Source: Pelobates cultripes (taxonomy: Eukaryota > Chordata > Amphibia > Anura > Pelobatidae). Taken from it: a stretch of DNA of 64,000 nucleotides. Shown in pieces: positions 23,552-34,945 of the stretch. The notes below the pieces were generated by a model that did no database searches, was not told the origin of the DNA, and saw only the letters and a program-made list of their open reading frames with translations. The number at the start of each line of letters is the position of its first letter. The first letter of the stretch is position 1. Location: the NCBI GenBank assembly GCA_933207985.1, contig OW240915.1, positions 276,458,024 to 276,522,023 on the forward strand. The letters run 5' to 3'. The translations under genes were made by a program, and so were the position numbers.

Positions 23552-23815
23552 CAGATATATGCGCTTGGACAGTACAATCCCCGTCTGTGGATATGCTGAT
23601 CTTGTTCTTGGTCTTAATCTTATGTGGAAAGGTATCCTTAAGCCAGTCAGCAGTGTATTGATGGTCAGCATTCGTAGAAGTGGTCTCTTTTAATGTGCCG
23701 TTTTATAAAAATAAAAAGGGAAGATAGTGCTCTCTGTATAGCTAAATAATAATAAAATAATAAAAGTGAGTTATACTCACAAATGGAGAGCACAGTAAAG
23801 TTATGCTCAATCCTA

Positions 23816-25249
23816 CAGTGAGGGGGAAAAGTATTTGACCGCCTACTGATTTTGAACATTTTCCCACTGACAAAGAAATGATCAGTCTATCATTTTAATG
23901 GTAGGTGTATTTTAACAGTGAGAGACAAAATAACAAACAAAAAAATCCAGAAAAACGCATGTCAAAAAAGTTATAAATTGATGTGCATGTCAATGAGTGT
24001 ACTTGGTTGCAAAACCCTTGTTGGCAATCACAGAGGTCAGACATTTCTTGTAGTTGGCCACCAGATTTGCACACATCTTAGGAGGGATTTTGTCCCACTC
24101 CTTTGCAGATCTTCTCCAAGCCATTAAGGTTTCGAGGCTGACGTTTGGCAACTCGAACCTTCAGCTCCCTCCACAGATTTTCTATGGGATTATGGTCTGA
24201 AGACTGGCTAGGCCACTCCAGGACCTTAATTTGCTTCTTCTTGAGCCACTCCTTTATTGCCTTGGCTGTGTGCTTTGGGTAATTTTAATGCTGGAATACC
24301 CATCCACGACCCATTTACAATGCCTTGCCTGAGGGAAGGAGGTTCTCACCCATGATTTGATGGTACATGGCCTGTCCATCCTCCCTTTGATGCGGTGCAG
24401 TTGTCCTTTCCCCTTAGCAGAAAAACACCCACAAAGCATTATGTTTCCACCTCTATATTTGACTGTGGGGATGGTGTTCTTGGGGTTATAGGCAGCAATC
24501 CTCCTCCTCCAAACACGGCGAGTTGACTTGATGCCAAAGAGCTTGATTTTGGTCTCATCTGACCACAACACTTTCACCCAGTTCTCCTTTGAATCATTCA
24601 GATGTTCACTAGCAAACTTCAGACAGGCCTGTACATGTGCTTTCTTGAGCTGGGGGACCATGCGGGCGTTGCAGGATTTCAGTCCTTCATGGCGTAGTGT
24701 GTTACCAATTGTTTTCTTGGTGACTATGGTCCCAGCTGCCTTGAGATCATTAACTAGATTCTCCCATGTAGTTCTGGGCTGATTCCTCACTGTTCTCATG
24801 ATCATTGAAACTTCACGAGGTGAGATCTTGCATGGAGCACCAGACCGAGGGAGACTGACAGTTATTTTGTGTTTCTTCCATTTGCGAATAATCGCACCAA
24901 CTGTTGTCACATTCTCACCAAGCTGCTTGGCGATGGTCTTGCAGCCTATTCCAGCCTTGTGTAGGTCTAAAATCTTGGCCCTGACATCCTTGGACAACTC
25001 TTTGGTCTTGGCCATGGTGGAGAGTTTAGAATCTGATTGATTGCTTCTGTGGACAGGTGTCTTTTATACAGGTAACACGCTGAGATTAGGAGCACTCCCT
25101 TTAAGAGAGTGTGACTAATCTGAACTCGTTACCTGTATCAAAGACACCTGGGAGCCAGAAAGCTTGCTGATTGATCAAATACTTATTTCACTCATTGACA
25201 CGCAAATCAATTTATAACTATAAGGATCAAATACTTTTTCCCCTCACTG
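23816..25249 (-). mobile_element. Tc1-type transposon, full length
   Basis: The ends are CAGTGAGGGGGAAAAGTATT and inverted CAGTGAGGGGAAAAAGTATT, with TA at 23814-23815 and 25250-25251. The length of 1434 bp is normal for Tc1. Inside the right end is a further inverted pair (ACAGGTGTCTTTTATACAGG / CCTGTATCAAAGACACCTG, 25053-25149). One transposase gene runs on the minus strand. It is a different Tc1 lineage from the 4.2-kb element. Confidence 0.93.
23990..25015 (-). pseudogene. Tc1 transposase with frameshifts
   Basis: The start [12 protein letters not shown] fits the family and the overall span of 342 codons is normal. HTH motifs [19 protein letters not shown] and a [10 protein letters not shown] linker precede the first catalytic Asp in VLWSDETKI. 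Then the frame shifts near 24350-24385. In the shifted frame the second catalytic Asp position reads as a stop (QHxNYPKH), followed by [10 protein letters not shown] with the Glu. A second shift near 24105 restores the original frame to the stop at 23990-23992. At least two frameshifts and internal stops make it inactive. Confidence 0.88.
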
Positions 25250-25626
25250 TATATAGCTTAGGTGGTATCTTCCCCACCTAGTAATTTGAAGTATGAATCC
25301 TCCAGGTAAAAATTTTCAGAGATAAAAACAGGAAGGTCCAAATTTGATTTAAAAAACAAACAAACTAGTTTTATTTATAACCAATATACGGTAATAAAAG
25401 CAAAAGTATAGTATAAAACAACAAGTGATTTGGAAAAAATTATATGTAATCAAATTTAGTCACAGTTTAACTCTTTTGCCCTGCATTTTTGAATTTGGAG
25501 TTTCATTTTCTTCAGTGTTGGGTATATAAACCCCTCTGAGAATAAAAAGCTATTTTATTATACTTTTTTATTTTACAACTGCCTTAAAGATCAAGCACAT
25601 TTATTTTTATCAATTATTTCTTAATA

Positions 25627-26389
25627 CCTTATATACTCGAGTATAAGTCTAGTTTTTCAGCACATTTTTTGTGCTTAAAAACACCCACTCGACTTATACT
25701 CGAGTCACTGTCTGTATTATGGCAACTTAGAGAGCCGCGGCCGTCTGAGCCGTGGCAACGATCCGCGCGGCAACCAGACCGCGAGACTTACAGTGGAACT
25801 GACCGGAACGGAGGAGAAGGGAGCTGACAGGAGCTGCAGGAAAGGTAAATAAATGCTTCCTGCCGCCCCCCCCACTTCACAGCCCATGCCACTGGACCAC
25901 CAGGGATTAAGATAGCCCCCCTCCCTGACCGGTTAACAAGCAGGGAGGGGGGAGAATTTTTTTTTTAAATAATTAAAAAATAATAATATTAAAATGAAAA
26001 AAAATTTTAAATAATAAAAATGCCCTCCCCCCACCCAGTTCACACACACTCTTCATTATATACACAGTCTGTGTATATAATGCAGAGTGTGTGTTTGTAT
26101 GAGTGTGTGTGTGTATATAATGCAGAGTGTGTGTTTGTATGAGTGTGTGTGTGTATATAATGCAGAATGTGTGTTTGTATGAGTGTGTGTTTGTATGAGT
26201 GTGTGTATATATAATGCAGAGTGTGTGTTTGTATGAGTGTGTGTGTATATAATTATAAAAATCACAGAATTTCATAGCCCCAAGTTTTACCCTTGACTTA
26301 TCCACGAGGCATAGCATATTTCACAATTGTTGGTCACAAAACTGCACTTGACTTATACATGAGATCGACTTATACACGAGTATATACGG
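25627..26389. mobile_element. TA-flanked non-autonomous element with TIR ACTCGAGTATAAGTC
   Basis: The left end CCTTATATACTCGAGTATAA and the inverted right end CCGTATATACTCGTGTATAA are flanked by TA (25625-25626 and 26390-26391). Sub-terminal copies of CTCGAGTATAAGTC and GACTTATAC repeat near both ends. A TA duplication suggests a Tc1/mariner-like source, which is inference. No transposase is present; the middle is a GC-rich segment followed by a TG minisatellite. Confidence 0.75.
26065..26250. repeat. minisatellite, ~40-45-bp unit
   Basis: Four to five units contain GTATATAATGCAGAGTGTGT then GTTTGTATGAGTGTGTG. The minus-strand frames rich in His/Thr are repeat artefacts. Confidence 0.85.
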
Positions 26390-27600
26390 TATATGGAAGA
26401 AGTGAAGCATTTTTTTTCTCCACTAACATTTGACATCAATTTACTGGCATACTTTTATAGGGTCATTAATGCTATTTGCACCACCAAATTTAAATGATAA
26501 ATTATACAATGTATTTAGTTGTATTAGGATCAGTAAACACATTTTTTTCTAATGTGAGCTAGAATTCAACATTTTATGGATTGTCTAGAATTCCAACATA
26601 TTCTCACTAGATCACATTATATGTATTCGACAGCATTGCTCAGAGAAAGCCTACAAACAAAATTGTGTGCTTTAAATGTGTTAAGGGGAAAGTAACATAT
26701 CCCTGGTAACAAAGCTCATAGGAAAACATTGATTTCTTAAACTCCAAGCCTACTTAATATCCCAAGTGTGGCAAATTTGCCCTCTTTTGAAAAATGCCCC
26801 ACATTATAAACACAAACCACTAATGGTTATTTACCATATGAGAATAGTCAGGAATTAGAAGTGAATTCCAACTAAGGCCTCAATTTAATATTTTTATATA
26901 AGCTTTTCAAATGATTCATTTTATTTGGATACACTTTTAAAATGATTTTAATATTTTAAAAAATATTTTATTATTATGGCATTTCTTATATATGAAGATA
27001 TATTTTTAAATATATTTTAATATTTTGAAAGAATCGTTTTAAAAGTTTATTCACAAATCTTAAAGTATTTGAAATGAATATCCTAAAATATTAAATGGAG
27101 GCCTATATTTAAAGCCCAAACCAACACATTAGGAAAAAAAATAAAAATCGGCTATGTTTTCCAGTAAACTATTATAGCTAAAATGTGAAATTCACTTTCC
27201 TGGGAATTCACATTTTAGTGAATAACCCTGTTATTACTGCATTAATAAATGAATTGTACATCACAATCATCCTTCTTAAACAGTAAAGAAAGTTTCTAAG
27301 TTAATACAATATAGAGTGATATATATATTTTTAAATGTCTTTTGAGGTCAACCTGTCTAGACTATCTTGGTGAGAGTTTTTTTTTTTAATTATTGCATTA
27401 AGAGTGAACATGTAACTAAATACTATGGAAGTATTCTGTAAACTTTCCTGCTATATACAAGAAGAATCTGCTTTGTGTTTTTACCTTTTTAAATAACAAC
27501 GTTTTTCATTTAAGACTTGCGCAACTAGGATTCATTACTTCAGCAGTTACAGAAAAAAGCTTTAATGAACATCTACATTAGCCTTTCCTGTATCACATGT
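26390..27600. other. AT-rich DNA with a fold-back element
   Basis: No gene was recognised. The fold-back at 26875-27104 is listed separately. A small hairpin with arms AAAATGTGAAATTC and GAATTCACATTTT lies at 27180-27216. Confidence 0.5.
26875..27104. mobile_element. AT-rich fold-back MITE
   Basis: The left end AGGCCTCAATTTAATATTTT and inverted right end AGGCCTCCATTTAATATTTT differ at one base. Similarity continues inward for about 90 bp with decay (ACTTTTAAAAYGATT in both arms). Flanking duplication is unclear. Confidence 0.6.
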
Positions 27601-27608
27601 ATCTATCA

Positions 27609-27755
27609 CAGTGATGGCTAACCTTGACACCATAAAATGTTTCTGGACTACATTTCCCATGATGCTCAGCCTGCTTTTAGACTTTAAAAGCCAGCTGAGC
27701 ATCATGGGACATGTAGTCCAGAAACAATTTATGGTGTCAAGGTTAGCCATCACTA
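27609..27755. mobile_element. palindromic hAT MITE
   Basis: The whole element is a near-perfect hairpin: CAGTGATGGCTAACCTTGAC at the left is answered by GTCAAGGTTAGCCATCACT at the right, and TGGACTACATTTCCCATGAT by its inverse. The flanks ATCTATCA (27601-27608) and ATCTATAC (27756-27763) look like an 8-bp duplication with two differences. At 147 bp it has no coding capacity. Confidence 0.82.
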
Positions 27756-27763
27756 ATCTATAC

Positions 27764-29455
27764 ATTGGGACAGAGGTATACCATCACTTCCGTCAAATCA
27801 CATTATATAACCAGGGCTGACACCATTTTCTGTCCCCAATATTTTAAACAAAACATAACTACATTCTGTTAACTTGATGTTATGAATATGCTATAGCCGC
27901 AGGATTCATTTTAAGTGTTGTCTCTATTGTTTATCGACCAGCCACTATTTTCGATGAATGAAAAGTTATGAAAATTTCTCTATAATATATCAAGCTTCCT
28001 CCAAAATGTCCTGGATGAGCCTTAAAAGTTCCTGCAATACCTCAAGAATCATTCAGGAATGAATCATCAAGTTACCCCAAATCAATGTCTGGCCACTTTA
28101 CAAAAATTACTTTCTTTGTTATTATAAGTTATTTTTTTTTTAATTAACCTTCACACCACTGCCTATGTAAGTGAGGGCAGATTAGGGACATGCATGGTTA
28201 ATTAACAAACAGCTAAAACTTACTTTACTCTTCAACACCGAGGCCATTTTCTTCTTTAGCGTTATCTTCCTCTGTTGACGTCAGTCCTTCTTGCGAGGTC
28301 AGGGAGGATGCACTGAGGGGAGGGATGGCACGAAGGGGGCACACACACCAAAGGCTGTCTGGCACCAGCATGCTGTGTGTCCTGGTATCAGACACTTGTT
28401 TTACACAGAATTAACATTAGCCACCTGGAACTCTACTTCCGGTCTGGTTAATGATTCTCCGGAGGTGGGGTTACAGCCCGAGCAGCAGAGGGGTTAATCT
28501 CTGTATGTGTAGCTTTCCAAAGTGAAATACTGCTCATACAGACTCCTGACAACATGACCTTCAAATTAATGAAGTGGTCATGGTGATCTGAGTAACCCTT
28601 TAAAACATTTTGTTTGCTATCTGCTTATGTGCTGCACTTCTACAATTTTGCTGCAAAAAACAAGTACATTTGGTTTGCGACTGCACCTTCTGCAAAAACA
28701 AACTGGAACAAATTTGGTAATTTCAGTGTTTTATAAATACCCAAATCCTCTATTTTATATGAAATTAGCACCTCTCATCTTCTGATGTTCTAGCTAGCAT
28801 TGGACTGTTCTGAACTGAATATGCACATTTAATGTTATGTACCAATTTAAGATCTGAATGCAAAATGCAGAGTCCATATTCAGATATTCAGGGTAAATAA
28901 TCCTGTGTGTATATTATAAATACCTTGAATAAAAATGCAGATATTTTTTTTAAAGTATCAGATCTCAGACAAAATCATATATTTTTTTCTATTATTCAGC
29001 TAGATCCAAGATCTCAGAACCAGCCCTTGGATTTGGAATGGTAAACCAGGTCACGCTTGACAGAATAGCTTGACAACTAGATTTTCGATGAAGGATTATC
29101 TCAAAACAAAATTCAGAATTGCCAAGGGAAAGTTTCAAATACTATGGAATAATGCAGTCAGATTAACTTTAATATATTAAATAACACAACTCTAAAATTT
29201 CTTTATCAAAATGTATAAACCCTACAAATATTTAACTTTTAGAAGTCAAGAGGTCATTTTAAAAGTTATCTGCTTTTAAATGTTAATCTTATAAGATGTA
29301 TGTCCCAGTTTAGAGTAAAAACAATAAACTTATATTACACAGCAATATGGCCAAATAAGATGTTAAAAAAATAAATGAATAAAAAATTCACTAAATCAGC
29401 ATTTGTCTTGGCAGAATTATGCCTTTTAAGTCTACACTTTGTTATGTATCGAAGT
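27764..29455. other. AT-rich DNA with a MITE end
   Basis: GAAGTGGTCATGGTGATCTG followed by AGTAACCCTTTAA at 28571-28603 is a TTAA MITE right end; the preceding GC-rich 28240-28500 probably belongs to the same element, but its left end was not found. No gene was recognised. Confidence 0.5.
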
Positions 29456-29587
29456 AAATGGTTCCCAACCCAGTCCTTAAGGCAAATCAACGGTCCAGGT
29501 TCCGTTAGTACCTTCATAGGAACAGAGTTGTCAAATGCCAAAATCCTGGACCATTGGTGTGATCTGAGATTCAGTTGGGAACCATTG
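29456..29587. mobile_element. short MITE with AATGGTTCCCAAC ends
   Basis: AATGGTTCCCAAC (29457-29469) and GTTGGGAACCATT (29574-29586) are exact inverted repeats around 104 bp. The hAT affiliation is inferred from the CAGTGGTTCCCAAC-like end; the flanks give no good 8-bp duplication. Confidence 0.6.
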
Positions 29588-29734
29588 TTCTGAATGCTAG
29601 TTAAACCTTCAATATTGATTAGCAGAAAAAGCTGATGAATAAGAACAGTATTTTTGTATTGCTAGTGTAAAATTACAGATTTAAAAAAAAGTTACATACA
29701 TACATATATATTATATACATATATATATATATAA

Positions 29735-30935
29735 TACAGAATCGAGTGCGCTGGATTCTGTATTTTGTATATTTTGGCCCCAGCTGCACTCTATAATGTA
29801 TGCATGTTCAGGTGAGTGCAGCCCTCTTGGTTTCTTTTATACATGCTTCATTCATCTTCTTCCAGACATACCGCTGATTCATTGGGCTGCAAAGTTCCAC
29901 TTTGTTTCATTGCTCCACAGAAAAGAATCCAAAAACTTCTGTGACTTATTTATATGATTTTGAGCATATTGGAGCCGACTTTTTATTGTGCTTTTTGGGT
30001 CAGTAGTGGTGTACGTCTTGGAGTTTGAAATCTCCTGCGTTTAGTATGTGCCTTACTGTGCTCAATGAAACCTCAGTGCTTGTTGTCACTTAGTCTTGCT
30101 GTAGGTCTTTTGCAGTCACTCAAGGGTTTTTTCACAACCTTCCTTCTCAGAAATCTGGTTGCAGCCATTGATAAGTTTCTTTTTTTCTGCCCCTTCCAGG
30201 ATAATGTAACCTTCAACTTTGAATTTGTGAACTATGATTCCAACGGTGTCTCTAGGAACATTCGGCGCCTTCGCTATCTTTTTGTATCCTATTCCTTGTT
30301 TGTGAAGGGCGATGATCTCTTCTCTTAACTTTGTGGACCATTCTTTTGACTTAGCCATAATTCTAACATGCAGTCAAACATGGCACTCAACAAACCCATA
30401 GCCAGTTAAGGTATTTTAATTGTTCCAGCTCAAGCACACTTGGTGCAACTAATGAAGCCCTTGATTAGTTGCATCAGGTGTGCTTGAGACAACAATTGTT
30501 TTGCATATCTGTCCTGTTGTGAGGGAATAAGTTTGAGACTGGAGAAGTCATTATAAGATGTATTTTCAGTTGAATTTGGGAAAACCACTCAAAGCATTTC
30601 TCTATTGAGTTATTTCAATAGTTTTTTTTTTTTTTTTAAAGTTCATTGCAAACAGCTGAAAGTCTGTACATTTTGACAATAAACCTGAATTTAATTGGGG
30701 ATGAATAATTTTGATGACAACTAAATATATAAAACCAAGAGGGCTGCACTCGCCTGAATATGCATACTTAAAAGGTTGCTGCTGGGACCAATTCATACAA
30801 GATACAAGATCTAGCTTACTCACTCATTCACTAAACAGCCATTTCAAGGCTCACAGAATGTAATTGTTTTTTTTTTTTATAAAACACCAAACCAAGGCAA
30901 AATAATAGGGGTTTAGTATGCAGCATGCATTTATA
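29735..30935. mobile_element. long-TIR element carrying a Tc1 remnant
   Basis: 33-bp repeats (29801-29833 and 30732-30764, two mismatches) around GAGTGCAGCCCTCTTGG are inverted, and weaker similarity continues outward for about 65 bp on both sides. Between them lies a decayed Tc1. The right flank (30810-30935, TCATTCACTAAACAGCCATT and ACACCAAACCAAGGCAAAAT) recurs at 37460-37580. The left side abuts a (TA)n tract. The outer limits are approximate. Confidence 0.6.
29842..30358 (-). pseudogene. Tc1 transposase N-terminal remnant
   Basis: The start MAKSKEWSTKLREEIIALHK and helix-turn-helix GIGYKKIAKAPNVPRDTVG are clear (30116-30358). Further downstream the minus strand shows decayed transposase-derived DNA up to the region encoding the motif before the first catalytic Asp (near 29860-29960). 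The catalytic core and right half are gone. The TIR-like end GAATAATTTTGATGACAACT lies at 30703-30722 on the right only, so this is a truncated, third Tc1 lineage. Confidence 0.75.
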
Positions 30936-31990
30936 CCGTGCTATGAGTTACTCAAGACTTTTTTCTTTTCTTTGTATAGAGTAAGTACTGTAAGGCCACC
31001 TTCAATAACCTGGCTGGCTGGAGAGAACCTCCTTCAATTTCATATATTTTGTTACCATTAGATGAATTTAATGTCATCATGTTTTTCTCTGTAGTAAAGT
31101 AATGAGAATCACACCTTGTAACCCAATTATAACCTAAAATGTCCTTGTATTTAGGCTACATTACGCTCTGAAATCCATGCGTGTTAGCACATACACAGCC
31201 TAATGCACTTAGCAGCTTATTATGTGCTATTACTCTCATACTGTATTTCTTCCCTGGTCGAGTGGAGCTAAACTTTGCCCCTTTTAGTTTGTAAGTTGAG
31301 CGCTTATTAACTTTGTGTGATATGCAGAAATCCAAATCTTGTGCTATATCCTAGTTTTCAAGGTACATTAACCTTTCTGGTGCTGGGGAAAATAGATACA
31401 TATAAAGACAGGACAAGAGGATATGGTGAACAATGTATTAATAAAAAATAAGAGGAGTTCTGGAGAAATCATAATAAACCAATAGGCTAATGGTCAACAG
31501 AATTATAAATGTCTTCAGAACCATCAGATATACATTTCGCTGTTATATATCTTTCATTTTACATGCTATTAATAGGTTACAGATGATGTTAGTTTATGTG
31601 TTAAGGTAACATAAGAGTAAAGACTTTAATGTTTAGTGTCACTGTAGTGTAGTGGTTAATGTTTAGTGTTACTGTGGGAGTGATTTTTGTAGTGATTGTG
31701 CATCACATAGGGTTAATATTTAGTGTAGGGTGGTATGTTAGAAAAATGTAGGGATTCATGGGAGGACGTTACTATAAGGATAGCACTGGCACATACATGG
31801 GAGTTACAGTCCTGGTAGGCAGCTTTTTTGAGCAGCTGTCATTAAAATGGCTACAGCTAATGATTGGGAGTGTAATTCCCACCTATTCTAGGCAGAACCG
31901 AATATATATGTCCCTTTGACCCTATCTCTCTACACCTTGCTTTTTCATTGTCCTCTGCTTCACACCAAAAGCTTTTATCTCTGTTGTTTA
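30936..31990. other. AT-rich DNA without a recognised gene
   Basis: A local duplication TTAATGTTTAGTGTYACTGT lies near 31626-31680. Nothing else was recognised. Confidence 0.5.
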
Positions 31991-32626
31991 TGGTATTTAA
32001 TTGACGTATGCTATAGTTACCCGCTTCTCCTTCCAGGTATAGTTCTACCTCCCTACACCTTTTGCCTAAGCTTCTTGAATGGCTAGTACATACCAGACTG
32101 ATGAATTTCCTTAAAGCAAACTTCCTAGTTGACCCTTCCTAATCTGTTTTCTGGCTGCAACAGTTCACTGAAACTATTCTAGACAAGATGACAAATGATC
32201 CGATTGCCACCAAATCTAAAGGTCACTGTTCTCCACTACTCATTCTCTGCTATTTGAGATGTTGTGGTCTACCAGCTTCTTCTCCTCACTCTCTGCAACA
32301 TTGACCTATGTGACTCTTTCTTTGCTTTCTTCTAACTTTTTACAGCTTTCTTGTGTCTCTTTCTCTGGCACGTTGTACTCCACACAACATCTTTCTGCTG
32401 GCATCACATGTTCCTTACCCACCTATAAATAACTATGTCCAATCATAACCAGTGTGCTTTACACCTTTCTCTGCACCTGCAGTAATAGCTACTGTTTTCA
32501 GGACTTCTTTATGGTTGCACTACATTTATGGAATTATCTTCCCCAGTTTCCCAGTGTATCCTTCTCTGTCACATTACCCTCTACACTTCACCTTTCTATT
32601 AGCATTAAATGTCCATTACCTATACA
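31991..32626 (+). pseudogene. old L2-like LINE RT fragment, copy A
   Basis: Translation in pieces gives LLEWLVHTRLMNFLKAN, then a segment like TETILDKMTNDPIATKSKGH, then GLPASSPHSLQH, recognisable as the L2 RT palm region but full of frameshifts. The DNA CTACCAGCTTCT through CACATGTTYMTTACC is shared with 36876-37200. It represents an older or different lineage than the two L2 copies at 0.6 and 8.1 kb. Confidence 0.6.
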
Positions 32627-32634
32627 AGTATATC

Positions 32635-33193
32635 CTGAGTTTGGCACCCCCCGCCCCCTCGACAAAAAAACAAACAAAAAAACCTACTACATTTTAAAAA
32701 TGTGTTCTTTTTTTTTTAAATGTATTGAACACGTTTGTAAACTTTTTAAAACCCCTGCCCCCTTCTTCAAAATCCCTGCACCCCATCACCCACAGTTACA
32801 GGCAGACAGTCGCACACAGTTACAAGCAGACAGTCACACACACACAGTCACACATATAGTCACAGGCAGTCATTCACACAGTTACAGGTAGAGAGTTACA
32901 CACATACACACACAGTCAGTTACAAGCAGTAACACACAGTCACGCACACTGTTACAGGCAGACAGTCATATACATAGTTACAGCCACTAATGTATGTAGC
33001 CCCGCACCCTTCTTCCTTCCGTGTGGCCAGTTCAGTTTGCTGGTCTCTCCGTGTGAGCTGTGCACCACCCCAGCTGCCATGGGGCGCAGCTCACACATCC
33101 CCCATTAGCCCTCAGACCAGGGTGATGGCACCCCCCTACCAGGATGCACCCGAGACGGACCGCCCCCTTCGCCCCCCCCTTAGTCCGCCACTG
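32635..33193. mobile_element. non-autonomous hAT-like element
   Basis: The right end TTAGTCCGCCACTG is hAT-like. Flanks AGTATATC (32627-32634) and AGTATACC (33194-33201) match at seven of eight bases. The core holds CA-rich repeats (32790-32980). The right part GCTGCCATGGGGCGCAGCTC is shared in type with 18242-19461. Confidence 0.55.
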
Positions 33194-33209
33194 AGTATAC
33201 CTTCACGTT

Positions 33210-33269
33210 AATTGAAGATTATGATAGCTTTAGTGTACAGATAATCTTAATTTTAATAATGACAGGAGG
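33210..33269 (+). repeat. DIRS-associated 60-bp inverted repeat, left copy
   Basis: It is an exact reverse complement of 33900-33959 (60 of 60 bases). With one mismatch the match extends another 9 bases into GAGTATTTT. DIRS elements carry inverted terminal repeats and an internal complementary region used to close a circular intermediate; this left copy would be the terminal one. Confidence 0.85.
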
Positions 33270-33899
33270 CGAGTATTTTGTATAATCTTTCTTTACTAAC
33301 TCCATAGCAGCAAAGAAAAGAGTGACAAAACTGAGAACCAATCACAATGCAGTATAGAGTATAAGAGGTGTAACAGATGACATAATTTCCTCTAAAAGCA
33401 TGCAACATCACAAGAACATAAAGCAGAAAAAATAACAAAGGTAACTCGAAAGGTCCATGGTAAAATAATGGCAGAACGTGTAACTTGAACGTAAACAAGT
33501 AGACTCCAGTAGAAACTTCTTGATGTCAATTGGTGATCTCCCATGACAGGATGATGATGACACATTGAATGGAGTCTTTAGTTCCTTGAGGTATCTGGTC
33601 AAACTGAAACAAGAATATGAGAGGGATTTGATTCCAAAAAATGGTTGTGTAAAAGCAATGATATGTCTATCCCTTACGATAAATTTAAAATTACCCTTAT
33701 AAAAACAGAATGAATACATTCCTCCCGTCTGTCGGTGTTAACTAAAAAACATCCCACCCATCTGGCATATCTGTATCAAATGTATGAGAAAACCACAATT
33801 TAGGCATCAGTACAATAATTGCAGAAGCAAAGAGTAGGAAATATGCGTGAAAACAGAGGGAGGGAAGTAGCGAAAGAGAACAGGGAGGGAAAATACTCA

Positions 33900-33959
33900 C
33901 CTCCTGTCATTATTAAAATTAAGATTATCTGTACACTAAAGCTATCATAATCTTCAATT
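33900..33959 (-). repeat. DIRS-associated 60-bp inverted repeat, right copy
   Basis: The partner of 33210-33269. It is followed at 33968-33989 by ATGACAGGAGG and GTATTTTGC, a third, direct version of the motif next to the left copy, adjacent to the recombinase stop. This may be the internal complementary region. Confidence 0.8.
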
Positions 33960-33994
33960 TTATCACATGACAGGAGGCTTCGTATTTTGCAATT

Positions 33995-34945
33995 TTAACG
34001 CTGGGAGAGCAGAGAAAAAGCTGGATTATCAAGAGGACAGAAGTAGAACGTCCTAAAGGTGGATTCTCTGGTCCAGTCCGCCGCTCGTAAGATGTCCGAA
34101 AGGGAATCGCCCGCCGCATACGCGGAAGAGGCCGCTGCCCCGCGTACGGAATGTGCTCCAAATGTTTGGTCAATACCGGCAAGGGATATTAGCCATCTAA
34201 CCCATCTGGCTAGCGTAGTAACCGATACTGGACCGTAGGGGCAGATGTAAGAGATGAGAAGTTGATGGGTGGAAGGTTGCCACAACGTCGCAGTGGCTTC
34301 CACATATTGACGGAGAGTAGAGACCACACAGAGCTGAGGGTCCGAAGGGAAGAAAGGGTAGAAGACTGAGTGAGAGTTGGACTTGGTGAGTCGTGAGATC
34401 TGAAAGGTAACCCCCGCCGGGCAGAAGATAAAAGCATCAGCGTCGAAAGCGCGTACGTCGGATACCCGTTGGAAGGAGACTAGACAGAGCAGGAAGGTGA
34501 ATTTTGCGGTAAGTTGGCGGAGTGACAGGTCCTTGTTAGGAGGCCAATTTCGTAAGAATTGTAGGACCACGCCAACGTCCCAAAGTCTAGAGTATTTGGG
34601 CTCCGGGGGCGCCGAAGGCGCATGCCGCGGAGGAGTCTGCAGATGAGTGGATCCTGACCAACCGGAGACCCCTGGGACGGAGTATGGGCCGCTGAGATGG
34701 CTGATCGTACCACGTTGATGGACCGGAATGACTTCCCGGCAGTGAACAGAGAGGTCGGGAAATTCATGATGGAGTGAGTAGGTGCAGTAAAAGGATTGAG
34801 GTCCCGTCCCATACACCAACTGGTCCAGGAGTGCCATGTTGATAAATAGCACCTCCTTGTTCCTGGTGCCCATGAATCCCAAAGGAGATCCCTAGCTTCC
34901 TGCGATAAGTCCTCGGTTCGCCAGGAACCCTGAAAAGCATCCAGG
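33995..34945 (-). pseudogene. DIRS tyrosine recombinase, frameshifted
   Basis: The N-terminal core-binding part (LSQEARDLLWDSWAPGTRR, RSINVVRSAISAAH) lies in one frame. Near 34600-34640 the reading passes to another frame holding the catalytic part: FQRVSDVRAF (first Arg), SRLTKSNS (possible Lys), GAHSVRGAAAS (H-x-x-R) and FRTFYFCP (nucleophile Tyr). All catalytic signature residues are visible. It would integrate a circular DNA intermediate. One frameshift separates the halves; otherwise the catalytic part is open from 34882 to its stop at 33995. Confidence 0.88.
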
